Notes: a model not told the origin generated them from the sequence alone. A DNA stretch of 64,000 nucleotides from G963665085 sp963665085 (GCA_963665085.2 CAXXXS010000001.1:2542001-2606000); one strand, 5' to 3'; counted from the first letter of the stretch, positions 1 to 6,776 are shown. A program made the numbers and translations.

Positions 1-1
1 T

Positions 2-346
2 AAAGGAACTGGAAAGCCAATAGAATTAAAGAACAAACCTCTCATAGAAACTATTGAAAACCATTTCAATTTTTTAACAAGAAAAATAATAGATAAACTT
101 AGCCTTAAATGGTTCTACCCAAAGCCTGAATCACATTTCAGACAATGTACCGGGTTATTCTCTTATTTATTTGATTACATAAATGATAATACACCAATAA
201 AGAACGATTACTCTTTTATTGCAGAGCTTACTGAATTATTAGGGTTTGACTATACATATGTTACTAAAGAATTACCAGCAGACTACCTGCAAGACCGGTT
301 CAAAATAAGAAACAGGAAACCTTATATCGGGATTATTATCCATTAA
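2..346 (+). CDS. C-terminal part of an unrecognised mobile-element protein (cut by window start)
   Basis: An open frame runs from the first bases to a TAA at 344-346 and gives about 114 residues with no start inside the window, so the gene begins to the left. The visible part is rich in aromatic and charged residues (for example LKWFYPKPESHFRQCTGLF) and has no signal peptide or membrane segment. It is followed 29 bases later by a strong terminator, so it closes its own transcription unit before the HTH and replication genes. I do not recognise the family; its position suggests it belongs to the same integrated element. Function unknown. Confidence 0.6.
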   Translation, partial: KGTGKPIELKNKPLIETIENHFNFLTRKIIDKLSLKWFYPKPESHFRQCTGLFSYLFDYINDNTPIKNDYSFIAELTELLGFDYTYVTKELPADYLQDRFKIRNRKPYIGIIIH

Positions 347-374
347 TTAAATCACAATATAAAATATTGATTAT

Positions 375-400
375 AAGCGGTGTATAACATCGCTTTTTTT
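375..400 (+). terminator. Rho-independent terminator after the partial gene
   Basis: A 9-bp stem, AAGCGGTGT (375-383) against ACATCGCTT (387-395) with one G-U pair and a 3-base loop, runs into a T tract ending at 400. It separates the partial upstream gene from the HTH/primase unit. Confidence 0.8.
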
Positions 401-436
401 GTTTTCCTGTACACCAAATCAGGTTTGTTTATGCGG

Positions 437-444
437 TATTTTTG
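437..444 (+). promoter_or_regulatory. Candidate -7 box (TATTTTTG) for the HTH gene
   Basis: TATTTTTG matches the Bacteroidota -7 consensus TAnnTTTG and lies 30 bases before the ATG at 475, just after the terminator. No well-spaced -33 TTTG is visible. Confidence 0.45.
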
Positions 445-474
445 ATATAGTTATTAACGCATAAACATTAAAAA

Positions 475-756
475 ATGAATACGATAACTTTTGAAAGTAT
501 GCCACGGGCAATTGCAGAATTAAACGAAAAAATGGATGCTGTTATCAGTGCCTTGTCGAGCAATACACCACCTGACACGGATAAGCTTATGACCCTCGAT
601 GAACTTATAGAATTTCTTCCAGAACACCCGGCCAAACAGACAGTGTATGGCTGGGTTAATTATCGGCAAATTCCATTTACGAAACATGGAAAGTATCTGT
701 ATTTCCGAAAATCTGAAATACAAAATTGGTTGAACAACGGTAGGAATACACGATAA
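475..756 (+). CDS. Excisionase-like helix-turn-helix protein
   Basis: A 93-residue protein. The C-terminal half (about residues 39-90) starts LMTLDELIEFLPEH and has the TVYGWV...IPFTKHGKYLYF...IQNWL pattern of MerR-like HTH_17/excisionase domains, which bind DNA as small winged helices. The N-terminal third is a short helical lead. In Bacteroidota integrative elements such proteins usually sit just before the replication or mobilisation genes and act in excision or as local regulators. Here it precedes the primase-helicase gene by 39 bases. Family assignment is fairly firm from the pattern; the excision role is inference, since no integrase is in the window. Confidence 0.85.
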   Translation: MNTITFESMPRAIAELNEKMDAVISALSSNTPPDTDKLMTLDELIEFLPEHPAKQTVYGWVNYRQIPFTKHGKYLYFRKSEIQNWLNNGRNTR

Positions 757-760
757 AAAA

Positions 761-782
761 AGCCTGTTCGGCAAAACAGGCT
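761..782. promoter_or_regulatory. Hairpin between the HTH gene and the primase gene
   Basis: AGCCTGTT (761-768) and AACAGGCT (775-782) form a perfect 8-bp stem with a 6-base loop, beginning 5 bases after the HTH stop and ending 13 bases before the primase ATG. An A tract at 754-761 makes it a plausible terminator for minus-strand transcription. On the plus strand it lacks a T tract and could instead shape the primase leader. The structure is seen; the role is inferred. Confidence 0.5.
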
Positions 783-795
783 GTAAATATTTTGA

Positions 796-2856
796 ATGGA
801 ACTTATGGACAGTGCAAAGTTAATAAAAAATTATTCAAACATACCAGTTGAATTGAAATCCAAAAACCGCTGGATTCTCTACAAACTTGTTTGGGATGAA
901 AAACGGTCTAAATACAACAAAGTACCGTACCAAACTAATGGTTACAAAGCCGATCCAACCAATAAAAAACACCACACAACTTTTGCGGAAGTTGTGCAAA
1001 CTATCCAACATGGCGGTTTTGATGGCATTGGATTCTCTTTTGTGGAAGGTGAAGGGATTACCGGGATTGACCTCGATAACGTTATTGTGAATGGTGAAAT
1101 AATCCCGGAAGCTCAAAAAATACTCGATAAATTTAAAGGTGCATATATTGAAAAATCCATATCTGGTAACGGGCTGCACATAATATGTATAGGTAAAAAG
1201 CCAGGCGCAAAGTGCAAAAAATCCTTTGATGGATGGGAAATTGAGATATACGATAAGCAGCGATATTTTACTATGAGTGGTGATGTGCTTGGCGATAACA
1301 ACCGCTTTATAAACTACCAGGCGCAAATTCACGAACTGTATAACACAATATTTGAAGAAGAAACAAAGGCCAAACAGAAACAGAAACAGTATAAAGCACA
1401 TAGCAACAAAAAAGAAGAAGTTACTTCCGGGGATGTTCAAATTATAATCGACCAGTTAAAACTTGAGCCGTGGGTAAAAAAAATGTTTGAAACTGGGCAA
1501 CATAAACATGGCAGCGATTCGGAAGCAGATTTACGACTTTGCGGCATCATAGGAAAGCTAACAGATAGTTTTGAATTGATTGACAAAGTATTCCGGAAAA
1601 GTGCGCTATATCGCCCGAAATGGGATGAGAAAAGAGGAACTGAAACCTACGGCGAACTAACAATAAACAAGGTGCTGGAAAGTAAGCAGCAAAAGGCGGA
1701 CGAACTTAAAAACTATTCGCGTATTGGTGATACACATTATGAAAAATTTACCTCATTTGACAAGGATGGAAACCCAGTAGAAGTTCTCGAAAAACGTAAT
1801 AGGCAAACAATAATAGACGACTTCGGAAAAGATGCGCTACGTAAAATCAAAAAACTAAAAACTTTTGTGAATGTTCCAGCACATGAAGGATACGAAAGAA
1901 TTGTGGGAAGATGTTACAACCTTTACAACCCAATAAAACATCTCCCTTGTGAAGGAGACTTTCCTACGATAAAAAAGCTATTCCTTCATATTTACGGGGA
2001 GCAAATCGAGATGGGCTACGATTATTTTCAATTGCTCTACCAACGCCCAACACAAATATTACCTGTGCAATGCTGGGTATCAGAAGAAAACGGCACGGGG
2101 AAAACGACAGGAGCAGAATTTTTTAAAATGGTTTTTGGTGATAATGCCGGTATAATTTCATTACAAGAATTTACCAGCGACTTTAATGGAAGCTTTGCCA
2201 CTAAATTAGTTGTGGCGATTGAGGAAGGTTTATTTCAGGATGCAAAGCAAGTAGAAAAAATCAAAAAGCTATCAACCGATAGCACAATCTGGCTACGCAA
2301 AATGCAGCGGGAACACCAACAGATGGATTATTTCGGAAAATTTATCATAATGTCAAACCACGAAGATAAATTTATAAAAGTCACCAAGCATGATATCCGC
2401 TTTTGGGTGCGAAGGCTAAGGCCGTTCGAAAATTTCGACCCAAATTTTAAATCAAAACTCAAGCAAGAAATACCCGCTTTCCTTCATTTTTTATGCAACC
2501 GGGAACTATCCACACAAAATGAACATAGAGCGTGGTTTAAGCCAGAACTGTTAAAAACTGATGCGCTGGAAACTCTGCAAAAAGAAAGCCGCAGCAAAGA
2601 AGCGAAGGAACTTATCAGCGGTATTGTGGAGTTTATGGAAAGTCGAAATATGGAAAAACTGGAAGCAACCGCAACGGATTTGAAATTACTGATATTCGAT
2701 AGAAACCCAAAGATTGAGAGGGTAGATATTCTGCGTGCCTTGAAAAACGAGCTGGGATATGATGCGGGAAACAACCGAAAATACAGGCATTGGAACGGAG
2801 AAATAGCAACAGGAAAAGCATTTAATTTTTATTATGATGAAATCAGCAGTAAATAA
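796..2856 (+). CDS. Primase-polymerase / SF3 helicase replication protein (phage NrS-1-like, DUF5906-type)
   Basis: A 686-residue protein with two modules. The N-terminal part (about 20-180) looks like an archaeo-eukaryotic primase-polymerase: GIDLDN near residues 90-95 supplies the DxD metal motif and SGNGLHI near 122-128 the sxH motif. A linker follows, then an SF3-type helicase with Walker A SEENGTGKTTG (about 430-440), Walker B VVAIEEG (about 472-478) and a sensor IIMSNHE (about 518-524). Proteins of this layout prime and unwind DNA for phages, satellites and plasmids. Two in-frame ATGs (796, 805) are possible; neither has a clear ribosome site. It is followed by the hexamer-rich block that may be its origin. 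Confident on class, less so on the nearest relatives. Confidence 0.85.
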   Translation: MELMDSAKLIKNYSNIPVELKSKNRWILYKLVWDEKRSKYNKVPYQTNGYKADPTNKKHHTTFAEVVQTIQHGGFDGIGFSFVEGEGITGIDLDNVIVNGEIIPEAQKILDKFKGAYIEKSISGNGLHIICIGKKPGAKCKKSFDGWEIEIYDKQRYFTMSGDVLGDNNRFINYQAQIHELYNTIFEEETKAKQKQKQYKAHSNKKEEVTSGDVQIIIDQLKLEPWVKKMFETGQHKHGSDSEADLRLCGIIGKLTDSFELIDKVFRKSALYRPKWDEKRGTETYGELTINKVLESKQQKADELKNYSRIGDTHYEKFTSFDKDGNPVEVLEKRNRQTIIDDFGKDALRKIKKLKTFVNVPAHEGYERIVGRCYNLYNPIKHLPCEGDFPTIKKLFLHIYGEQIEMGYDYFQLLYQRPTQILPVQCWVSEENGTGKTTGAEFFKMVFGDNAGIISLQEFTSDFNGSFATKLVVAIEEGLFQDAKQVEKIKKLSTDSTIWLRKMQREHQQMDYFGKFIIMSNHEDKFIKVTKHDIRFWVRRLRPFENFDPNFKSKLKQEIPAFLHFLCNRELSTQNEHRAWFKPELLKTDALETLQKESRSKEAKELISGIVEFMESRNMEKLEATATDLKLLIFDRNPKIERVDILRALKNELGYDAGNNRKYRHWNGEIATGKAFNFYYDEISSK

Positions 2857-3259
2857 AAAACTTTACTTGTTTACCAAAAGTTTACCCTTTTGTTTACCTG
2901 TTAATAAATTGGTATTCAATTCGTTATACGGGTTAGTAAACAAAGTAAACTTTTTTTTATATATATATAATAATATACATATAATAAACTCCTGTGTATA
3001 TATCCTGAAATATTACAAAGCAAGGTGCATCAAAATTTCTTTACTTTGTTTACTTTTCGGCATAACTCGCTCATATACAATAATTTATCCAGTAAACTTT
3101 TTATTTACCTCCTTTTATAATGTGTTGATATACAGCATTAAACAAAGTAAACATGTTTACCAAATTTGTTTACCAAATAGCGACCGTATGATGTATAATC
3201 ATAACTAAAAACATAATAAGATATTGAATATAAATATTATACAGTAAGAAAATAAAAAT
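2857..3259. other. Non-coding block with clustered GTTTAC/GTAAAC hexamers, candidate replication origin
   Basis: Between the primase-helicase gene and the small-gene array lie at least ten GTTTAC or GTAAAC hexamers: 2869-2874, 2880-2885, 2892-2897, 2936-2941, 2945-2950, 3048-3053, 3092-3097, 3147-3152, 3155-3160 and 3168-3173. There are partial TTTAC copies at 2862, 3040 and 3104. Two are paired as GTTTACTTTGTTTAC-type units (2936-2950 on the minus strand; 3040-3053 lacking the first G). A very AT-rich run (2951-2994) could be a melting zone. This resembles iteron origins next to their initiator gene. A reading frame across it is low-complexity and is not called. Confidence 0.6.
3147..3160. 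repeat. Perfect palindrome GTAAACATGTTTAC
   Basis: Two opposed copies of the hexamer make a 14-bp perfect palindrome, followed by a further GTTTACC at 3168-3174. It is the most symmetrical site in the block and a candidate dimer-binding operator or origin core. Confidence 0.7.
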
Positions 3260-3284
3260 ATGCATACACATTCGCATACACAAA
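3260..3284. repeat. Paired GCATACACA repeat, copy A
   Basis: GCATACACA occurs at 3262-3270 and again at 3274-3282, a 12-base period. The reverse complement of 3260-3284 matches 6580-6604 at 22 of 25 positions. The repeat overlaps the first codons of the next gene. Confidence 0.7.
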
Positions 3285-3559
3285 ACGAAATTATTGCAAG
3301 TAACGCCCCGGTTTTTTGGGTGCAAATAGCAGGTGATTTTAAAGAAAAGGTTTCTAAACATCCAAACGTATTTACAGCAAGTTTTGAGGCACACGTCAAC
3401 AAAACAATTGCCAGCGTTAAAGCAGGTTTATTAAACCGAACCCAACAAAGGAAGGCTATTAAAGAACTAACGAACGAACTTAAAAGGTACGGCATTCACA
3501 GCCCTGACATTAAGTATTACAGGGACGGGGCGACTATATTTCAAAATTCATTAAACTAA
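3260..3559 (+). CDS. Small protein of unknown function (first gene of the element's small-gene array)
   Basis: A 99-residue soluble protein with no membrane segment. It starts with a His/Thr-rich stretch (MHTHSHTQNE) encoded by the paired GCATACACA repeat, so the repeat and the start codon coincide. The middle is helical and basic (NRTQQRKAIKELTNELKRYG). No other Met precedes the conserved-looking core, which favours this start. It is followed 6 bases later by the next gene, as in an operon. I do not recognise the family. The overlap of its start with a repeat also found at the element end suggests regulation by whatever binds the repeat (inference). Confidence 0.65.
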   Translation: MHTHSHTQNEIIASNAPVFWVQIAGDFKEKVSKHPNVFTASFEAHVNKTIASVKAGLLNRTQQRKAIKELTNELKRYGIHSPDIKYYRDGATIFQNSLN

Positions 3560-3565
3560 AAAATC

Positions 3566-3961
3566 ATGAAAATTCCATTTATTAAAAATGAAAGTTTTGG
3601 TTACTTAACATGTACGCCTGACGAAATGATGCCTGAAAAATGCAGCACTAACGGAATGGTCGTTCATACCATAGACCAGTTTTTAAAAAAGGCAACAGAG
3701 AATAAAGTACGTTTTCGTGTTGAGGGCAACCGAACGTTTTTTTGTAGCAACGGACATACAGCCCACCTTCACCATGAGGACTTAACACCCTTATTGGTTG
3801 AATGTGCCATTGATTCTGGCGTGCCTTATTTCACCGCGAAGTATTACCGGTTTATTTCAAATTTGGAAAAGCAGTTCCGTAGTGTGGTGAAAACATATCC
3901 TCATAGATGTTTCCTTATTGATAACGATGTTTTAAACAATAGGCGGGAGGTGTCGGAATGA
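3566..3961 (+). CDS. Unrecognised 131-residue protein of the element
   Basis: It follows the previous gene by 6 bases and ends in an ATGA overlap with the next gene. The protein is soluble, with several Cys and His residues (TCTPDEMMPEKCS, FFCSNGHTAHLHHED, VECAID). These could bind metal, but they do not form a standard zinc finger I can name. The C-terminal half is basic and helical (ISNLEKQFRSVVKTYPHRCF). No catalytic motif is evident. The tight packing says it is co-translated with its neighbours. Confidence 0.7.
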   Translation: MKIPFIKNESFGYLTCTPDEMMPEKCSTNGMVVHTIDQFLKKATENKVRFRVEGNRTFFCSNGHTAHLHHEDLTPLLVECAIDSGVPYFTAKYYRFISNLEKQFRSVVKTYPHRCFLIDNDVLNNRREVSE

Positions 3962-4176
3962 ACAGCATTCGATTATTTTGTGAAAACAACGCCCCGAAAT
4001 CCGGTTCCATCGGTTACACATGCCGGGTAATACTTTGCGACAAATACATTGATTGGAGCGCAACGAATATTGAAATCATGAATAGCATTAGACAACTAGG
4101 GATGTCTGGAAAACTGACCAAAAGGAATCTTAATAAATTTTTCAAAACGCTTAAGGAGGAGTTGCAACATGGATAA
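3958..4176 (+). CDS. Small unrecognised protein, translationally coupled
   Basis: A 72-residue protein whose ATG overlaps the preceding TGA (ATGA). A Shine-Dalgarno-like GGGAGGT lies at 3945-3951, 6 bases before the start, which is unusual in this phylum and supports the call. The product is small and basic (SGKLTKRNLNKFFKTLKEELQHG at the end, split here only by its length) with no recognised domain. It overlaps the next gene by 8 bases. Function unknown. Confidence 0.65.
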   Translation: MNSIRLFCENNAPKSGSIGYTCRVILCDKYIDWSATNIEIMNSIRQLGMSGKLTKRNLNKFFKTLKEELQHG

Positions 4177-4414
4177 TAACTATTTTAAATACAGCGAGGC
4201 ATACAGCCGTTTTTGGTTTCGCTACCTGACTTGGGACTTCTATTGTACAAAAACCAACAGGCGTTTAACCAAAGGCCAGCTTCATAACCTGTCCCCTGAC
4301 TTGTGTAACGACCTGGCAACGGGTGCAGATTTGCCGCCACGTTTTAAGCCGCTAGAGCGTGAACCAGCCCAAAAAATCAATCGGAAAGCTGAATTAAAGA
4401 AAGTGGAAGCATGA
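4169..4414 (+). CDS. Small unrecognised protein, overlapping start
   Basis: An 81-residue basic and aromatic protein (FWFRYLTWDFYC near the N terminus, a Lys/Arg-rich end). The ATG lies inside the previous gene, and AAGGAGG at 4153-4159 gives a textbook ribosome site 9 bases upstream, again rare here. It could bind nucleic acid through its basic tail, but no domain is recognised. It is followed by a 63-base gap before the next gene. Confidence 0.65.
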   Translation: MDNNYFKYSEAYSRFWFRYLTWDFYCTKTNRRLTKGQLHNLSPDLCNDLATGADLPPRFKPLEREPAQKINRKAELKKVEA

Positions 4415-4477
4415 TTTTTTTGCAGTCATTACGCGAAGGAATCTATTGTTAAATACTATAAAAAAAACAATAAAGTT

Positions 4478-4780
4478 ATGCCGTTTATAAAAGGAGATGA
4501 GAGAATAAACCGTGATGGACGCCCCAAAGGTTCAAAAAATAGAGTGGGCGAAAGTGTAAGAACCAAAATCGAAACATTCATTGATAAAAAGATGAATGAA
4601 ATAGACACCCTGTATGATAAGCTTGAACCGAAGGAGCAGGCTTTACTGATTAGCCGCCTTGTTGACTATGTTACCCCAAAGTTACGTTCACAGGATATTC
4701 AATTTTCAGAGTTTGAACAATACAGTGATGAGCAGCTAAGGGCAATAGCGCAGGAAGTAATTAATAATTCAAATAAATAA
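4478..4780 (+). CDS. Small protein with phage/element-type GRPKGSKN N terminus (DUF5681-like start)
   Basis: A 100-residue protein beginning MPFIKGDERINRDGRPKGSK. This lead resembles the basic N terminus of many short phage and element proteins, including DUF5681 proteins that often lie near terminase genes. The rest is helical (residues 30-75) with an acidic tail. No terminase large subunit is visible, so a packaging role is not supported. It is followed by a start 2 bases after the stop, so the next gene is co-transcribed. Confidence 0.65.
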   Translation: MPFIKGDERINRDGRPKGSKNRVGESVRTKIETFIDKKMNEIDTLYDKLEPKEQALLISRLVDYVTPKLRSQDIQFSEFEQYSDEQLRAIAQEVINNSNK

Positions 4781-4781
4781 C

Positions 4782-5099
4782 ATGGAAACAAGTAAAATGA
4801 AAAGAGAAGATTTGATTCAGTTTCTCGAAAAAGCTAAAAAAGGTGAGCTGCCAAAAGGTAGCACGGTATTTTTAAAGGTAGATAATCAATATTATCGTAA
4901 AAACCTCGAAACGCCCATCACATCGGAGCAATTTAAAAAAGAGTTTAGGACAGGTATTGATTCTTTGTTCGAGGTAAACTCAACCGATGAAGAAGAAAAC
5001 GAAATCTTAAAAGATTTTGGGATTGCCCCAAATGTGCGCAATCCAATGGAAGAAGCGACTGTTATTAAAGATTTAATTGAAAAACTTGAAAATGAATAA
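4782..5099 (+). CDS. Unrecognised 105-residue acidic protein
   Basis: The ATG lies 1 base beyond the previous stop codon, and an alternative in-frame ATG is at M6 (4797). The protein is charged and likely a mixed helix/strand fold (GSTVFLKVDNQYYRK in the middle, acidic NSTDEEENEILKDFG near the end). There is no signal peptide, membrane segment or catalytic motif. It is part of the same operon as its neighbours. Function unknown. Confidence 0.65.
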   Translation: METSKMKREDLIQFLEKAKKGELPKGSTVFLKVDNQYYRKNLETPITSEQFKKEFRTGIDSLFEVNSTDEEENEILKDFGIAPNVRNPMEEATVIKDLIEKLENE

Positions 5100-5102
5100 A
5101 AG

Positions 5103-5723
5103 ATGAAAAAAGAAATTATTTTAAAAGTAAATGAAAACGAGATTTATTCTCAAAAAAGAGACCTCAAAGAAACGAGAGAGACCGCCCAGCAATATTTGGA
5201 ATGGCACAATGAAATTGACTTCTGCAAAGAATTGAAAGACATTGCAGACATAAAAGAATTCTTGTCTAACCCTCATTCCTTTTATGAAACCGAAGTAAGA
5301 AACCACCTTTCGGAGTTGACAGGGTTAAAAACATTGCCAAATAATATTGATAATTTAACCAGCATGTATGAGATTCCACCGTGTGAAGCATGGAGCCTGT
5401 CTGAAAGTTTTGGGTTTGAGCATTTGAAGGTTGACGAAAACGGAAAACTTTTTTATGATGCTGCAATTTTTGACAAAGTAGAAAAAGACAATACGTTGTA
5501 CGCTACACCCGAACAGGTCAAAGTTTTGGCAAAATTGGATTCTCTGTGGAAAGATATTCAATTAATCGGCTCAACTTATTACGAAGGCATTCTATATTCC
5601 CGTTATGAAAAAGGCATGACCATAATGTTGAACGACATTATAAATTCAAAGTCTGATAACGGCATTATGTGGAAAGTTAAAGCGTTAGAGAAACTGGCAA
5701 ACGCTGGGTTTGGTAAAAAATAG
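5103..5723 (+). CDS. Unrecognised 206-residue protein of the element
   Basis: The largest of the small-gene array after the primase. The sequence is acidic and mostly helical, soluble, with no Walker, nuclease or HTH motif that I can see. It begins 3 bases after the previous stop. Two minus-strand frames overlap it but have no coding character. It could be a structural or host-interaction protein of a satellite, but nothing in the sequence proves that. Confidence 0.7.
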   Translation: MKKEIILKVNENEIYSQKRDLKETRETAQQYLEWHNEIDFCKELKDIADIKEFLSNPHSFYETEVRNHLSELTGLKTLPNNIDNLTSMYEIPPCEAWSLSESFGFEHLKVDENGKLFYDAAIFDKVEKDNTLYATPEQVKVLAKLDSLWKDIQLIGSTYYEGILYSRYEKGMTIMLNDIINSKSDNGIMWKVKALEKLANAGFGKK

Positions 5724-5746
5724 TTTAACATTTTAAATTTTATATT

Positions 5747-5944
5747 ATGCAAACACAAAATGAGGTTATAGAAAAATATCACCGTTGGGCAATCGGAACG
5801 GGACCATGTCCATATCCTAAAAAGAAATTGAATATTCTGGCTTCGGCTGCACCCGCACCAATGAAGCGCAAAAGGTTAACCAGCTTGCAAATTAAGAACA
5901 TGCTGGAAGAAAAAATTGAGAAAATTAGAAACAATAAAAGTTAA
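5747..5944 (+). CDS. Small basic protein, unknown function
   Basis: A 65-residue protein with a CPYPKKK segment, an Ala/Pro-rich middle (AAPAPMKRKRL) and a helical Lys-rich C terminus. The basic patch could contact DNA or RNA. It is separated by 23 bases from the gene before and by 4 from the start chosen for the next one. Confidence 0.55.
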   Translation: MQTQNEVIEKYHRWAIGTGPCPYPKKKLNILASAAPAPMKRKRLTSLQIKNMLEEKIEKIRNNKS

Positions 5945-5948
5945 TATC

Positions 5949-6455
5949 ATGGAAAGTATCAAGACAAGATTAGAAAGCAAGGTACAAGCTTTGCGAAATG
6001 AGAAGATGAAAGACAAGTTGCAAAACAAAATACAGGCAGCTAAGGAACTAAGAGAAACTTATAACAAGCCAGTTAAAGGCCGGGGGGCAATCATACTCGA
6101 AAACATTGGCAAGTTACTGAAAACTTCTGCCAGCGAAGGTTATGGAAAGTGCATAAGCCCCGGAGATGCTGCAAAAGTGTTTTTAACCGATTTTAGGTAC
6201 TGGACGGAAACATATATAGAGCCTATCAAATACCAAAGTGATGACAGTATATTGATATATGTTGATGGACTATTTTATGAGATTACAAGCCGTGATATGA
6301 AAGTAGGTATCCCACAAATGGCTGTTAACGCTGGTTGCCCTGTTCAGCTTACTTCTGGTTCTTTTCGTAAAATTGTCCTTGAAGGCATGCTAAAAACATT
6401 TCAAAGGCTTGATCCAACATTTGACGAAATTTCAAAAACGATTTTAGGTAAATAA
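5949..6455 (+). CDS. Unrecognised 168-residue protein, last gene of the element
   Basis: An upstream in-frame ATG (5916) lies inside the previous gene. I prefer the ATG at 5949, which begins MESIKTRLESK and clears the overlap. Residues 1-40 are a charged, probably coiled-coil helix, and the rest is mixed and soluble (ISPGDAAKVFLTDFRYW, GIPQMAVNAGCPVQLTSG). No domain recognised. A strong terminator begins 28 bases after the stop, which closes the array. Confidence 0.7.
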   Translation: MESIKTRLESKVQALRNEKMKDKLQNKIQAAKELRETYNKPVKGRGAIILENIGKLLKTSASEGYGKCISPGDAAKVFLTDFRYWTETYIEPIKYQSDDSILIYVDGLFYEITSRDMKVGIPQMAVNAGCPVQLTSGSFRKIVLEGMLKTFQRLDPTFDEISKTILGK

Positions 6456-6482
6456 TTTTCTTTCCAATTGGATTTTCATTTT

Positions 6483-6518
6483 GCCCCGGCTATCGTGTAA
6501 GTTGGGGCTTTTTTTTTT
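6483..6518 (+). terminator. Strong terminator closing the element's gene array
   Basis: GCCCCGGCT (6483-6491) pairs with AGTTGGGGC (6500-6508), allowing two G-U pairs, and is followed by ten T residues. It marks the end of plus-strand transcription from the mobile element before the tRNA boundary. Confidence 0.85.
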
Positions 6519-6579
6519 GTAACCTTCCTGATGAGGTAAGCTCGTTGGGTTAGTTTTCGGAAACCATATAAAATAAATC

Positions 6580-6604
6580 TTTGTGTATGCAATTGTGTAT
6601 GCAG
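6580..6604. repeat. Paired TTGTGTATGCA repeat, copy B, near the element end
   Basis: Two identical 11-mers, 6581-6591 and 6593-6603, lie in tandem with a 12-base period. The 25-bp site matches the reverse complement of 3260-3284 at 22 positions. It lies about 50 bases from the tRNA 3' end, where integrase arm or excisionase sites are usually found. Confidence 0.7.
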
Positions 6605-6642
6605 CAAAAAAAAGAGGTTACGTTTTTGTTTCGTAACCTCTT
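6605..6642 (-). terminator. Terminator of the tRNA-Met transcript
   Basis: GAGGTTACG (6614-6622) and CGTAACCTC (6632-6640) form a 9-bp perfect stem. Read on the minus strand it is followed by a T tract (the A run at 6605-6612), so it ends transcription from the tRNA gene. Confidence 0.75.
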
Positions 6643-6653
6643 GATTTTCAGTG

Positions 6654-6727
6654 TAGCGAGAGCGAGACTTGAACTCGCGACCTCATGATTATGAATCATG
6701 CGCTCTAACCAACTGAGCTATCTCGCC
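6654..6727 (-). tRNA. tRNA-Met (anticodon CAT)
   Basis: The minus strand folds into a full cloverleaf: acceptor GGCGAGA/TCTCGCT, D-arm GCTC...GAGC, anticodon stem CATGA/TCATG around loop TTCATAA, and T-arm GCGAG/CTCGC with TTCAAGT. The anticodon is CAT. The body looks like elongator tRNA-Met; tRNA-Ile2 with modified C34 is the alternative. CCA is not encoded (CAC follows the discriminator A). Its 3' end faces the mobile element, so it is the probable integration target. Confidence 0.93.
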
Positions 6728-6776
6728 ATAATAATTAATGATATATTGAACTATCAATAGTTTGATTTAGCGGCTG

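Noticed and set aside
835..1440. A 201-codon minus-strand frame inside the primase gene
   Set aside because: It lies fully antisense to a gene with clear catalytic motifs and has a Phe-rich random composition.
2862..3174. The hexamer cluster as a CRISPR array
   Set aside because: Repeats are only 6-15 bases, occur in both orientations and have irregular spacing; there are no cas genes.
2834..3208. A 124-codon plus-strand frame across the hexamer block
   Set aside because: It overlaps the primase gene end, is dominated by Phe, Ile, Tyr and Lys as expected from random AT-rich DNA, and the region has repeats typical of a non-coding origin.
6654..6727. Initiator rather than elongator tRNA-Met
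   Set aside because: The first acceptor pair is G-U, and the anticodon stem lacks the three G-C pairs of initiators (it reads CATGA/TCATG).
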